A stretch of DNA of 64,000 nt. Source: Reichenbachiella agariperforans (GTDB taxonomy: Bacteria > Bacteroidota > Bacteroidia > Cytophagales > Cyclobacteriaceae). Position numbers and translations under genes: made by a program. Within the stretch, counting starts at the first letter, position 1; each line of letters begins with the position of its first letter. This document shows positions 42,912-50,993 of this stretch, in pieces. The notes below the pieces were generated by a model, which was not told where the DNA came from, ran no database searches, and saw only the letters and a list, made by a program, of their open reading frames with translations. The stretch covers positions 1,022,803 to 1,086,802 of the forward strand of contig NZ_FRAA01000001.1 of assembly GCF_900142205.1 (NCBI RefSeq). Reading direction: 5' to 3'.

Positions 42912-42947
42912 GTAAGATGCTGTGGAGTCATACAGCATCACCTTACA
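42911..42947. repeat. 13-pair hairpin beside the 22-bp repeats
   Basis: TGTAAG-ATGCTGT and ACAGCAT-CTTACA pair perfectly except for a three-base CAC bulge, with the loop GGAGTCAT. It starts at the final base of the third 22-bp repeat. No T-run follows, so it is not a usual terminator. Confidence 0.7.
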
Positions 42948-42972
42948 TCTATACCCTCTTGTGCCCAATTAC

Positions 42973-43223
42973 TAACCTGAGTTAGATGCTAAATAACAGT
43001 TGCCTTGAAGGTCAAGGCTATCTTAGCAACCTCTCCAAGAGTTTATAATGGCAGACAAAAAAGCATCAAATTTTTATCTAAATACTAGTATCCTATTGAG
43101 GTTGGTAGAAGCTAAAGCGAGATGCTCTAAAGTGCATCGTTTTAACGCCTACTGTGACCAATAAACCATAAGACAAAACCACATTCAAGACCTTGATGGG
43201 GGATAGCCTGATTACTCAGGTTA
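42973..43223. mobile_element. MITE-like element B (about 250 bp) with inverted ends
   Basis: TAACCTGAGT at the left and ACTCAGGTTA at the right form the ends; beyond these ten bases the ends diverge (TAGATG against AATCAG). The interior carries no gene. Together with element A it gives four copies of AACCTGAGT in alternating direction, 220-240 bases apart. The evidence for mobility is weaker than for A. Confidence 0.4.
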
Positions 43224-43308
43224 TTAAAAAGAGTTACGATTACCCCCTGCACTTCATTGTGCTTTTACGAAGTGGGGGATGATCGAGTCAGAAAGATAGG
43301 CCATACCT

Positions 43309-43403
43309 CAGGAATCAACACCCGAATCCTACTCCTGCTCAACTAGTCCTTCTGCTTTGACCAATGTATGAGCCCAGCGTTCTATCCAATCAGCGCTGCG
43401 GCA
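43309..43403 (-). pseudogene. tRNA-like relic (Met-like)
   Basis: Read on the minus strand there is a D-arm-like GATTGGATAGAACGC, then GCTGGGCTCATACATTGGTC, which looks like an anticodon arm with CAT. Later comes AGGATTCGGG...ATTCCT, a T-arm-like part. About 30 extra bases separate these, and no full acceptor stem can be formed. It may be a decayed tRNA-Met or a chance match. Confidence 0.25.
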
Positions 43404-43481
43404 TATCTAAACAGCTCCTCCGTTTAAGGTACGCTTTTCTAACCAATGTCAATTATATTAGCCTAATCAAACTACCTGAGA

Positions 43482-44333
43482 ATGAAAATCATCGAATGCC
43501 CACGTGATGCCATGCAAGGCTTGCATGGATTTGTCCCTACCGAACAGAAAATAGAATATATCAACCAACTCTTACGTGTGGGTTTTGACACCATTGATTT
43601 TGGGAGTTTTGTCTCTCCCAGGGCTATCCCTCAGATGCGAGACACCAAAGAAGTGCTAAGTTCACTAGACCTCAAGCACACCAAAACCAAATTGCTCGCT
43701 ATCATCGCCAATACCAGAGGAGCGCATGAGGCAGCAGAATTCGATACGGTTGACTACTTAGGCTTCCCGCTATCTCTATCAGAGACGTTTCAGCAACGCA
43801 ATACCAAAAAAAGCATAGCCCAAGCACTAGAAGAACTGACGATCATCCAAGACATCTGCAAAGAACATAACAAAACACTTGTAACCTACCTATCGATGGG
43901 TTTTGGCAACCCCTATGGAGACTCTTATGAAGCAAGTGATGTTATAGATATGATCGAGAAACTCAAAAAACTAGACGTACAGATCATCTCTCTTGCCGAT
44001 ACGGTAGGGCTCGCTACGCCAGAACTGATCAAAACGACGTTTCGTGCCGTGACGGAGCAGTTTCCTGATACGGAGTTTGGGGCACACTTGCACTCAGATC
44101 TGGATTCGGCAATCGATAAAGTAGAGGCTGCATACAAAGCGGGGTGCACTCGGTTCGATGGTGCAATCAATGGTTTCGGAGGTTGCCCGATGGCAGAAGA
44201 CAAGCTAGTCGGCAACATCGCTACCGAAACTATACTCGCTTATTTCGAAGACAAAGGCGTATCCGTCAACTATGACGGCAAAGCCATTAACCAAGCCATC
44301 AACATGGCTCCAGGTCTCTTCCTAGGTAAATGA
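43482..44333 (+). CDS. Hydroxymethylglutaryl-CoA lyase
   Basis: The 283-residue HMGL-like TIM-barrel enzyme splits HMG-CoA to acetyl-CoA and acetoacetate in leucine breakdown. It starts MKIIECPRDAMQGLHGFVPT, with the Arg-Asp catalytic pair in the ECPRD motif, followed by FGSFVSPRAIPQMRDTKEVL, SLADTVGLATPELIK, and the metal site FGAHLHSD. The catalytic-loop Cys probably lies in GCPMAEDKLVGN. The stop codon is directly next to the stop of dprA on the other strand. Related lyases in the family (citramalate, homocitrate synthases) are longer, so the assignment is good. Confidence 0.9.
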   Translation: MKIIECPRDAMQGLHGFVPTEQKIEYINQLLRVGFDTIDFGSFVSPRAIPQMRDTKEVLSSLDLKHTKTKLLAIIANTRGAHEAAEFDTVDYLGFPLSLSETFQQRNTKKSIAQALEELTIIQDICKEHNKTLVTYLSMGFGNPYGDSYEASDVIDMIEKLKKLDVQIISLADTVGLATPELIKTTFRAVTEQFPDTEFGAHLHSDLDSAIDKVEAAYKAGCTRFDGAINGFGGCPMAEDKLVGNIATETILAYFEDKGVSVNYDGKAINQAINMAPGLFLGK

Positions 44334-45443
44334 TCAAATCCGCTGGATTAGACGGTATTGTTTACCCGGCAAGGATTCAATTAAACCAGAAAACTCCAGG
44401 TTCAAAAGCATCGTCACGACTTGATTGATCGTTAGCTGTGTCTTCCAACACAATTCATCAAGATGTACTCCTTTCTTAAATTCGCTTAACACTGTGAGTA
44501 TACGCTGCTCCTCTGACGTAAAAGTTGACAAATCAAGCACTGCCTTAGGTTTTTCTTTATCTCCAGGAGTCCAATTCATATTATACTCGATATCCCTGAT
44601 ATCCGTGTAGATCAATGCCCTTTGGGCTCGTAGCAAGGCATTGCATCCCTCAGAGTAGGTACTACCTAATTCCCCTGGCACAGCAAACACCTCACGATTG
44701 TATGAGTAAGCAATGTTTGCAGAGATCAATGCGCCACCTTTCGCTGCGGCCTCTACTACGATCAAGGCGTCACACATCCCAGCGATGATGCGATTGCGGG
44801 CAGGAAAATGATGCGGATCTGGCTTAGTCCCTGGTGGATGCTCTGTCAATAGCCCCCCATTTACTTGCATATCATTGGCAACACCTTTGTGCGCTGCGGG
44901 GTAAATCATATCTAATCCTCCTGCCAATACACCTATGGTTGACAGGTCACTTTTCAAGGCAGCTTTATGAGCAGCTATATCTATCCCGTAGGCCAGTCCG
45001 CTTAAAATCAGTGCATCATGTGCTTTCAATCCCTCTACGATTCTGGCAGTAGTCTGGCGTCCATATTGGGTAGCATTCCGTGTTCCGACTATACCAATTA
45101 TTTTTCTTTGATTGTAATTCTGAGTTCCCTTATAGTATAGTACCAAAGGCGCATCATTCACCATTTTCAGTTTATCGGGATAGGCAGGGTGATAGTAGGG
45201 AATTATTTGAATGGCTTGCTTTTCACAGGCTGCTACACACTTTTCTGCAGCTGATAATGCTTCCTTATTAAGCAACATTTCAGCGACTTTGGGTCCTATT
45301 CCAGGTATCTTGAGTAAGCGACCTTTAGGCAAATTAAAAACAGCCTGCGCCGATCCACAATAACTAACAAGTTGCTTCGCCAGCACATCACCAACACCTG
45401 TGGTCAGCTTAAGCGCTAGTATATATACATAATCTTTTTCCAC
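44334..45443 (-). CDS. dprA: DNA-processing protein DprA
   Basis: The 369-residue protein binds single-stranded DNA and loads RecA during natural transformation. It has an N-terminal helix-hairpin-helix (LLKIPGIGPKVAEMLL), the Rossmann core with IIGIVGTRNATQYGRQT, LSGLAYGIDIAAHKAAL and FPARNRIIAGMCDALIVVEA, and a C-terminal winged helix (GVHLDELCWKTQLTINQVVT). The start is GTG (45441-45443); a TAA immediately precedes it in frame and no ATG is close. It is the last gene of the M23-CapA-MerR-dprA minus-strand series and ends with no gap against the HMG-CoA lyase gene. Confidence 0.94.
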   Translation of the reverse strand: MEKDYVYILALKLTTGVGDVLAKQLVSYCGSAQAVFNLPKGRLLKIPGIGPKVAEMLLNKEALSAAEKCVAACEKQAIQIIPYYHPAYPDKLKMVNDAPLVLYYKGTQNYNQRKIIGIVGTRNATQYGRQTTARIVEGLKAHDALILSGLAYGIDIAAHKAALKSDLSTIGVLAGGLDMIYPAAHKGVANDMQVNGGLLTEHPPGTKPDPHHFPARNRIIAGMCDALIVVEAAAKGGALISANIAYSYNREVFAVPGELGSTYSEGCNALLRAQRALIYTDIRDIEYNMNWTPGDKEKPKAVLDLSTFTSEEQRILTVLSEFKKGVHLDELCWKTQLTINQVVTMLLNLEFSGLIESLPGKQYRLIQRI

Positions 45444-45482
45444 TTACTTCGAATACATTAATGTTCAAACACATTATGGTTT

Positions 45483-45505
45483 GGGCACAGTGATTCACTG
45501 TGCTC
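45483..45505. promoter_or_regulatory. Palindrome between merR-like gene and dprA
   Basis: GCACAGTGA-T-TCACTGTGC (45485-45503) is a perfect 19-bp palindrome around one central T, with one more G/C pair beyond a G/T. It lies 40 bases upstream of the dprA start. It may be an operator for dprA or a transcript hairpin; no T-run follows on the minus strand. Confidence 0.5.
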
Positions 45506-45545
45506 TTTGTGAAGCATCAAACTTCACCCATAACTATTCTAATAA

Positions 45546-45890
45546 TTAATTTTTCTGTAAGCCGTCTTTTAGCTGAGAGAGGAATTGACGAATTCCCTTT
45601 AGTGATTCTATCATTTCTATTTTGTCAGTTGCTGCACTGACATCACTTTTGATAAAATCCCGTGCACCGTGCAGTGTATATCCTTTGACCTTTACCAAAT
45701 GATATATTAGCTTGATCTTCTTAATGTCATCAATCGTAAACTGCCTGTTCCCTTTGCGGTTCTTCTTCGGACTAATGATATCAAACTCGGTTTCCCAAAA
45801 CCTAATCAAGGAAGTAGCCACACCTAAGTCATCAGCGACTTCTCCGATGGTGTAGTATCTTTTTTCTATTTGTTTCTCTTTGTAAGGCAC
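45546..45890 (-). CDS. MerR-family transcriptional regulator
   Basis: The 114-residue protein has the MerR helix-turn-helix near its start: YYTIGEVADDLGVATSLIRF followed by WETEFDIISPKKNRKGNRQF and the second helix pair IDDIKKIKLIYHLVKVKGYT. No metal-binding cysteines are present, and the effector domain is short, so it is not a metal sensor. The start is GTG at 45888-45890, five bases after the CapA-like gene. It is conserved next to the M23 peptidase and alaS genes in related genomes. A possible target is the palindrome at 45483. Confidence 0.9.
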   Translation of the reverse strand: MPYKEKQIEKRYYTIGEVADDLGVATSLIRFWETEFDIISPKKNRKGNRQFTIDDIKKIKLIYHLVKVKGYTLHGARDFIKSDVSAATDKIEMIESLKGIRQFLSQLKDGLQKN

Positions 45891-45895
45891 AGTTT

Positions 45896-47086
45896 TCAGT
45901 TGTCAATATAGGTAATTAAACCTGAATCTTCAATCTTCAATTTGCTTTCAGGAAAATCTTTTTCGGTCAAACTTTTCACCAATTTAATGGCACGATTATT
46001 CAAATCAAACTTAGGTCCTCCAGCGCCTGGCTGATAAATAGGTATGAGCTGACCTTGTATAAATCGACCTGTACCATCCGTCTGAATTTTGACTATGGGC
46101 GCTACCCCCTTCACACCACTTAGATTAAACCTACCATAGGTACAAAAGTTACCCATACTGTAAATAATAAATCGATTTTTGTATAAATCTACTGCTCGTG
46201 TCACATGAGGGCCATGTCCAAAGATCACATCTGCTCCTTCGTCTATCATCATCCGGGCAAACTCATACACATTGCCCCTATCCTCGCCATAATAGTACTC
46301 AGAGGTGCGTGTTACATGCTGATGTTCTTTACCTTCTGCTCCCGCATGAAAAGAAACAATCACCACATCCACCATAGAATCCAACTGAGCCACCAGTTTC
46401 CTCGCTTGTTCGTGATGATGGATCAATATCGTACCTTTATTGGGAGAGAAGGCCACCATCCCATACTTCATCCCATCGCGCTCAAAGATAGTATATGGTG
46501 CATTTATTAGCCCTGCATAATTGATCCCCAAAGTATCCAACGAACGCATAGTACTCTGGCGACCTGCGTCCCCAAAATCTCCTGCATGGTTATTCGCCAG
46601 ACTCACTACATCAAACCCAGCATCCGTGAGATTAGAAAGCATAGAAACTGGCGATCGAAACAGATAACAAACCTTAGGGTTATTACACTTCTTTTGATCT
46701 CCACCTTCATCCAAAATAACGCCTTCTAAATTACCAAAAGTCACGTCAGCTTGCTGCAAGGTGTCAGACACTTCAGACCATAGATCTCTACCGTTATTCG
46801 GTGGTAGATAGCCCTTCTCTGGAAAATTAGTCCCCATCATAATATCCCCTACACCTATGATCGTCAACGTATCCTTCAGTACACGATGGATTTCAACATC
46901 AACCTCTTCGTCTAATGACATAAGGGTATCTTGCTGCGCGGTGATGTAATAAACGGGTTCTTGAACCACCGTATCCATCACTACGGTATCTTGAGGTACA
47001 GTCATGTCCGACTGTGGCATATGACGCTGAGTCTTACACCCTGCGAGCCACATCGCCAAAACACCTACCACCAAGATTTTCTTCAT
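45896..47086 (-). CDS. CapA-family metallophosphatase-like lipoprotein
   Basis: The 396-residue protein has a lipoprotein signal (MKKILVVGVLAMWLAGC) and the PGA_cap domain: IIGVGDIMMGTNFPEKG near residue 75, VTFGNLEGVILDEGGDQKKC, VVSLANNHAGDFGDAGRQST and VVIVSFHAGAEGKE, ending with FGHGPHVTRAVDLYK. This is a calcineurin-like metal-binding fold. In Bacillus CapA takes part in poly-gamma-glutamate capsule; here no capB/capC is next to it, so the true role is unknown. It follows the M23 peptidase gene. Confidence 0.85.
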   Translation of the reverse strand: MKKILVVGVLAMWLAGCKTQRHMPQSDMTVPQDTVVMDTVVQEPVYYITAQQDTLMSLDEEVDVEIHRVLKDTLTIIGVGDIMMGTNFPEKGYLPPNNGRDLWSEVSDTLQQADVTFGNLEGVILDEGGDQKKCNNPKVCYLFRSPVSMLSNLTDAGFDVVSLANNHAGDFGDAGRQSTMRSLDTLGINYAGLINAPYTIFERDGMKYGMVAFSPNKGTILIHHHEQARKLVAQLDSMVDVVIVSFHAGAEGKEHQHVTRTSEYYYGEDRGNVYEFARMMIDEGADVIFGHGPHVTRAVDLYKNRFIIYSMGNFCTYGRFNLSGVKGVAPIVKIQTDGTGRFIQGQLIPIYQPGAGGPKFDLNNRAIKLVKSLTEKDFPESKLKIEDSGLITYIDN

Positions 47087-47154
47087 GATTCAAAATTATA
47101 CCGCAATTCGAAAAGAGTCGACATGTCAACGGTCAAGTTTTCCACAATAGCCAA

Positions 47155-47186
47155 TAAAAAACCCTGACACTTACAGCACCAGGGTT
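47155..47186 (-). terminator. Terminator after the M23 peptidase gene
   Basis: On the minus strand AACCCTG pairs with CAGGGTT around a 13-base loop and a T-run follows. It separates the M23 gene from the CapA-like gene. Confidence 0.65.
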
Positions 47187-47209
47187 CAATAACTTGAATC
47201 ATACAACGC

Positions 47210-48193
47210 TTAATAAGAACCCAAAGCTTGGTTCTCTATCGCAGCTAACCGGAGAATCTCTTCGTATTCTGCAGCATTCAAATCCTTATAAAAGAAGTGA
47301 ACTGGATTAATCTTCTTTCCATCTTTACTCACTTCATAGTGCAAGTGTGGCGCAGTAGACTTTCCTGAATCTCCCACATAACCTATACACTCACCTCTTT
47401 TAACTTTCTGTCCTTTCTCTACATTGAATTTGCTCATGTGTGCATATTTAGTCACATAACCATATCCATGATCGATCTCTATTTGCTTCCCATACCCACC
47501 AAAACTAGAATGGACTCGGCTTACCACTCCATCGCCAGTCGTATAAATAGGCGTCCCTTTGGGTGCTGAAAAATCCACTCCCCAGTGCATCTTTCTCGTT
47601 TTCAATATAGGATCGGTTCTATACCCAAAACCTGATGAAAAACGCTTTAATTCTTTATTTGACACAGGTTGTATCGCTGGTAGCGAAGCAAAGAACGCTT
47701 CCTTGTTACTAGCCATTTCTATGAGTTCATCGTAAGACTTGGTCTGGATGTACATCTGTTTTTTGAGCTTATCTATTTTGGTATATGCCTCCAACAATAA
47801 ATCTTCTCTCTCTAGCCCCTTTTCCGAAACTTCTTTGTATCGATCAGTTCCACCCACACCCGCATTTCGGATAGAAGAAGGAATCGGCTCAGCTTCGAAA
47901 ATCACACGATAAACGTTATCATCACGCTCTTGTAGGGAAGTCAGCATTTGTGACGCATCTGCCATCTCGTCCTGCAAGCGCTCATAGTAATAGACCAACT
48001 CCTCGTTCTCCTTCTCTAACTGTGCTACTACAGGGGATTTAAAATACTTATTGTAGACAATAAACATCCCTACGGACAACATCACCGAAAGTGATAAAAA
48101 TCCTAGCGCATTTAATATGATATCCCAGGTGGACACCTTGACACGTTCATATTTGCATGATTCCGTGTCGTAATAGTATTTTATTCTAGCCAT
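47210..48193 (-). CDS. M23-family peptidoglycan metallopeptidase
   Basis: The 327-residue protein has an N-terminal membrane helix (ALGFLSLSVMLSVGMFIVY near residue 30), a coiled-coil linker, and a LytM/M23 domain. The zinc ligands are in MHWGVDFSAPKGTPIYTTGD (His and Asp) and APHLHYEV (the HxH motif), with the helper His in TKYAHMSK. M23 enzymes cut cross-links in peptidoglycan or act as regulators of amidases. It is divergent from alaS, a placement common in Bacteroidota. Confidence 0.92.
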   Translation of the reverse strand: MARIKYYYDTESCKYERVKVSTWDIILNALGFLSLSVMLSVGMFIVYNKYFKSPVVAQLEKENEELVYYYERLQDEMADASQMLTSLQERDDNVYRVIFEAEPIPSSIRNAGVGGTDRYKEVSEKGLEREDLLLEAYTKIDKLKKQMYIQTKSYDELIEMASNKEAFFASLPAIQPVSNKELKRFSSGFGYRTDPILKTRKMHWGVDFSAPKGTPIYTTGDGVVSRVHSSFGGYGKQIEIDHGYGYVTKYAHMSKFNVEKGQKVKRGECIGYVGDSGKSTAPHLHYEVSKDGKKINPVHFFYKDLNAAEYEEILRLAAIENQALGSY

Positions 48194-48350
48194 ATTAAAT
48201 CAGAATATCTAACTTTGTGCTTCGTTTTTGATTGGTAGTCAATATTTTCGCTTACGGCTTAAATGATTCGTAAATATAACCGCAATTTAATACAATTTTA
48301 AAACTAAAAGAAAATCAGCCTTTACAAGGTCTGATCGAGGAAAAGCATAG

Positions 48351-50990
48351 ATGGAGTCGAAAGAGATTAGACAGCGTTTTTTAGAATTTTTTAAGAGAAA
48401 ACAACATGAAATAGTTGCCTCTGCCCCCCTAGTCATACACAATGACCCTACCTTGATGTTTACCAATGCGGGGATGAATCAGTTCAAAGATTTCTTTTTG
48501 GGCAATGCAGACCCCTCCTCAAAACGTATCGCAGACACCCAAAAATGTCTGCGTGTCTCTGGCAAACATAATGATCTCGAAGAAGTAGGACTCGATACCT
48601 ATCATCATACAATGTTCGAGATGCTGGGTAACTGGTCTTTTGGTGACTACTTCAAAAAAGAAGCAATCGAATGGGCATGGGAATTATTGACAGAAGAGTT
48701 TCAGCTCCCGAAAGACCGACTCTATGCATCAGTATTTGGAGGAGACGAAGGAGACAATATGCCTTTGGATCAAGATGCCTTAGACCTCTGGAAAAGCATC
48801 ATCCCTGAAGACCGAATTGTCTACGGCAACAAAAAAGACAACTTCTGGGAAATGGGAGAAACAGGGCCTTGTGGTCCTTGTTCCGAAATTCACATTGACT
48901 TACGTCCTGAAACAGAAGTGGAAAAAATCCCTGGAAAAGACTTGGTCAATATGGATCACCCTCAGGTGGTAGAAATATGGAATCTGGTCTTTATGCAGTT
49001 TAACCGCATGGCCAATGGGTCGCTGGTCAAACTACCTGCACAACATGTCGATACAGGAATGGGTTTTGAGCGTCTCGCAATGGCCATCCAAAAAAAGACC
49101 TCCAACTATGACACAGATGTCTTCTCTCCGCTGATCAATTTCATCGCAAACAAAGCAAGTGTAGACTATGGCAAAGACGAAAAAACAGACATCGCGCTAC
49201 GCGTGATTTCGGATCACATTCGTGCGATTGCCTTCACAATAGCAGATGGCCAGCTCCCCTCTAACAACAAAGCTGGATATGTCATCCGACGTATATTAAG
49301 AAGAGCCGTACGTTATGGTTATACCTTCTTGGACTTCAAAGAACCGTTCCTATATCAATTGCTCCCTGTACTGGCAGGTCAGTTCGATGGTGTGTTTCCT
49401 GAGTTAATCTCTCAGCAGGATTTCATTGCTAAGGTGATTAGAGAAGAAGAAACTTCTTTCCTCCGAACGCTGGACAAGGGGCTCACTAAGCTAGACGTCA
49501 TCACAAAACAAGCGGAATCAGGCAGCAAGATTATAGAAGGGAAAATAGTTTTCGAACTATACGACACCTATGGGTTTCCATTTGACCTTACCTCCCTGAT
49601 CGCCAGAGAGAATGGACTAAGTGTGGACGAAGAAGGATTCAAAAACGAAATGCAGGTACAGAAGAGCCGCTCTAAAAAAGACGCTGCTACTGCAAAAGGT
49701 GACTGGATAGAAATAAAACACATAGATGAGGTGACCTTCCTAGGGTATGACGCTGTGACCTCTTCCGCTCAGATATCAAAGTACAGAGAAGTAGAAGAGA
49801 AAGGCAAAACACTCTACCACATCGTACTAGACCAAACACCATTCTATGCTGAGAGTGGCGGACAAATAGGTGATACAGGATATCTAGCAGATGGCAACCA
49901 AAAGACGACCATCATAGACACCAAAAAAGAAAACAATTTGATCATCCACTTTGCGAAGGAGCTACCCAAAAACCTCGAAGCGAATTTCAAAGCAGTAGTC
50001 AACGTAAGCAAACGTCGATTGACCGAAAACAACCACAGTGCAACCCACCTACTACATGCTGCACTGAGACAGGTATTGGGCACACATGTACAACAAAAAG
50101 GGTCTTTGGTCAATGACAAAACCTTGCGATTTGATTTCTCGCATTTCTCTAAAATGACAGATGAAGAAATCCTCGAAGTAGAGAAAATCGTGAACCAAAA
50201 AATCAGAGAAAATATTCAGCTCAATGAGCAACGCAACGTACCAATTGAGGAAGCCAAAAACCTCGGTGCAATGGCGCTCTTTGGAGAGAAATATGGGGAT
50301 TTTGTTCGTGTCATTACATTTGACAAAAACTACTCCGTAGAACTCTGCGGGGGTACACATGTGCCTGCCACGGGCAACATTGGGCAATTCAAGATCATCT
50401 CTGAAGGATCCGTAGCTGCTGGTGTACGCCGTATCGAAGCACTCACTGCAGAAGCTGCTGAAAACTACCAACTCAAGCAAAACGAAGTATTACAACAAGT
50501 CAACGAACTACTCAACAACCCTAAAGACACCGTCAAGGCAATCGAGGCATTGGTAAAAGAGAAACTCGAACTGACCAAAGAGATCGAAGAAGTCAACCTT
50601 GAAAAAGGCAAACAGCAGAAAATCCTACTACAGCAAAAAGTTCAGGCTGTCAATGGATTCAACCTTCTCATAGAACAAGCGGAGCTACCCAATGCAGATG
50701 CACTTAAAAAATTAGCTTTCGAATTTAAAAATGAAGTAGAGAACCTTATCATGGTTATTGCTGCTAATATTGCGGGCAAGCCGCAGATAGCCGTGATGAT
50801 TTCGGACAATCTCGTCAAAGAGCATGCACTTCATGCAGGCAATATGGTGAGAGAGCTTGCCAAGGAAATCAAAGGCGGTGGTGGTGGTCAGCCATTTTTC
50901 GCAACTGCTGGTGGCAAGGAAATCAATGGGCTGCCACAGGCTGTGACCAAAGCAAAAGAATTAATCGAAAGTATGACCAGTCATTCATAA
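48351..50990 (+). CDS. alaS: Alanyl-tRNA synthetase
   Basis: The 879-residue class II synthetase has the catalytic start MESKEIRQRFLEFFKRKQHE with FTNAGMNQFKDFFLG and FEMLGNWSFGDYF. The editing domain shows NNHSATHLLHAALRQVLG and the zinc Cys-His motif VELCGGTHVPATGNIGQF, and the C-Ala domain with GGGGGQPFFATAGG is complete. It charges tRNA-Ala and edits Ser/Gly misacylation. Its stop is four bases before the gatB TTG start codon. Confidence 0.97.
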   Translation: MESKEIRQRFLEFFKRKQHEIVASAPLVIHNDPTLMFTNAGMNQFKDFFLGNADPSSKRIADTQKCLRVSGKHNDLEEVGLDTYHHTMFEMLGNWSFGDYFKKEAIEWAWELLTEEFQLPKDRLYASVFGGDEGDNMPLDQDALDLWKSIIPEDRIVYGNKKDNFWEMGETGPCGPCSEIHIDLRPETEVEKIPGKDLVNMDHPQVVEIWNLVFMQFNRMANGSLVKLPAQHVDTGMGFERLAMAIQKKTSNYDTDVFSPLINFIANKASVDYGKDEKTDIALRVISDHIRAIAFTIADGQLPSNNKAGYVIRRILRRAVRYGYTFLDFKEPFLYQLLPVLAGQFDGVFPELISQQDFIAKVIREEETSFLRTLDKGLTKLDVITKQAESGSKIIEGKIVFELYDTYGFPFDLTSLIARENGLSVDEEGFKNEMQVQKSRSKKDAATAKGDWIEIKHIDEVTFLGYDAVTSSAQISKYREVEEKGKTLYHIVLDQTPFYAESGGQIGDTGYLADGNQKTTIIDTKKENNLIIHFAKELPKNLEANFKAVVNVSKRRLTENNHSATHLLHAALRQVLGTHVQQKGSLVNDKTLRFDFSHFSKMTDEEILEVEKIVNQKIRENIQLNEQRNVPIEEAKNLGAMALFGEKYGDFVRVITFDKNYSVELCGGTHVPATGNIGQFKIISEGSVAAGVRRIEALTAEAAENYQLKQNEVLQQVNELLNNPKDTVKAIEALVKEKLELTKEIEEVNLEKGKQQKILLQQKVQAVNGFNLLIEQAELPNADALKKLAFEFKNEVENLIMVIAANIAGKPQIAVMISDNLVKEHALHAGNMVRELAKEIKGGGGGQPFFATAGGKEINGLPQAVTKAKELIESMTSHS

Positions 50991-50993
50991 GGT

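Larger units (their letters stand above)
42350..43481. other. 1.1-kb gene-free region with repeats and hairpins
   Basis: No frame of convincing length or family is seen on either strand; the longest small frame (43049-43165, 38 codons, MADKKASNFYLN start) has no support. The region instead holds a hairpin (42383-42412), two pairs of inverted ends with the core AACCTGAGT, a 22-bp triplet, a bulged hairpin, a CCCC...GAAGTGGGG hairpin at 43244-43278, and a tRNA-like relic. It looks like a place where mobile or repeated sequence has accumulated and decayed. Confidence 0.7.

Noticed and set aside
43049-43165. 38-codon frame beginning MADKKASNFYLN
   Set aside because: Short, no homology or conserved context, and it lies inside a probable MITE-like element.
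42350-43481. Replication origin
   Set aside because: No DnaA-box cluster, dnaA or dnaN gene is present; the 22-bp triplet alone is not enough to claim an origin.
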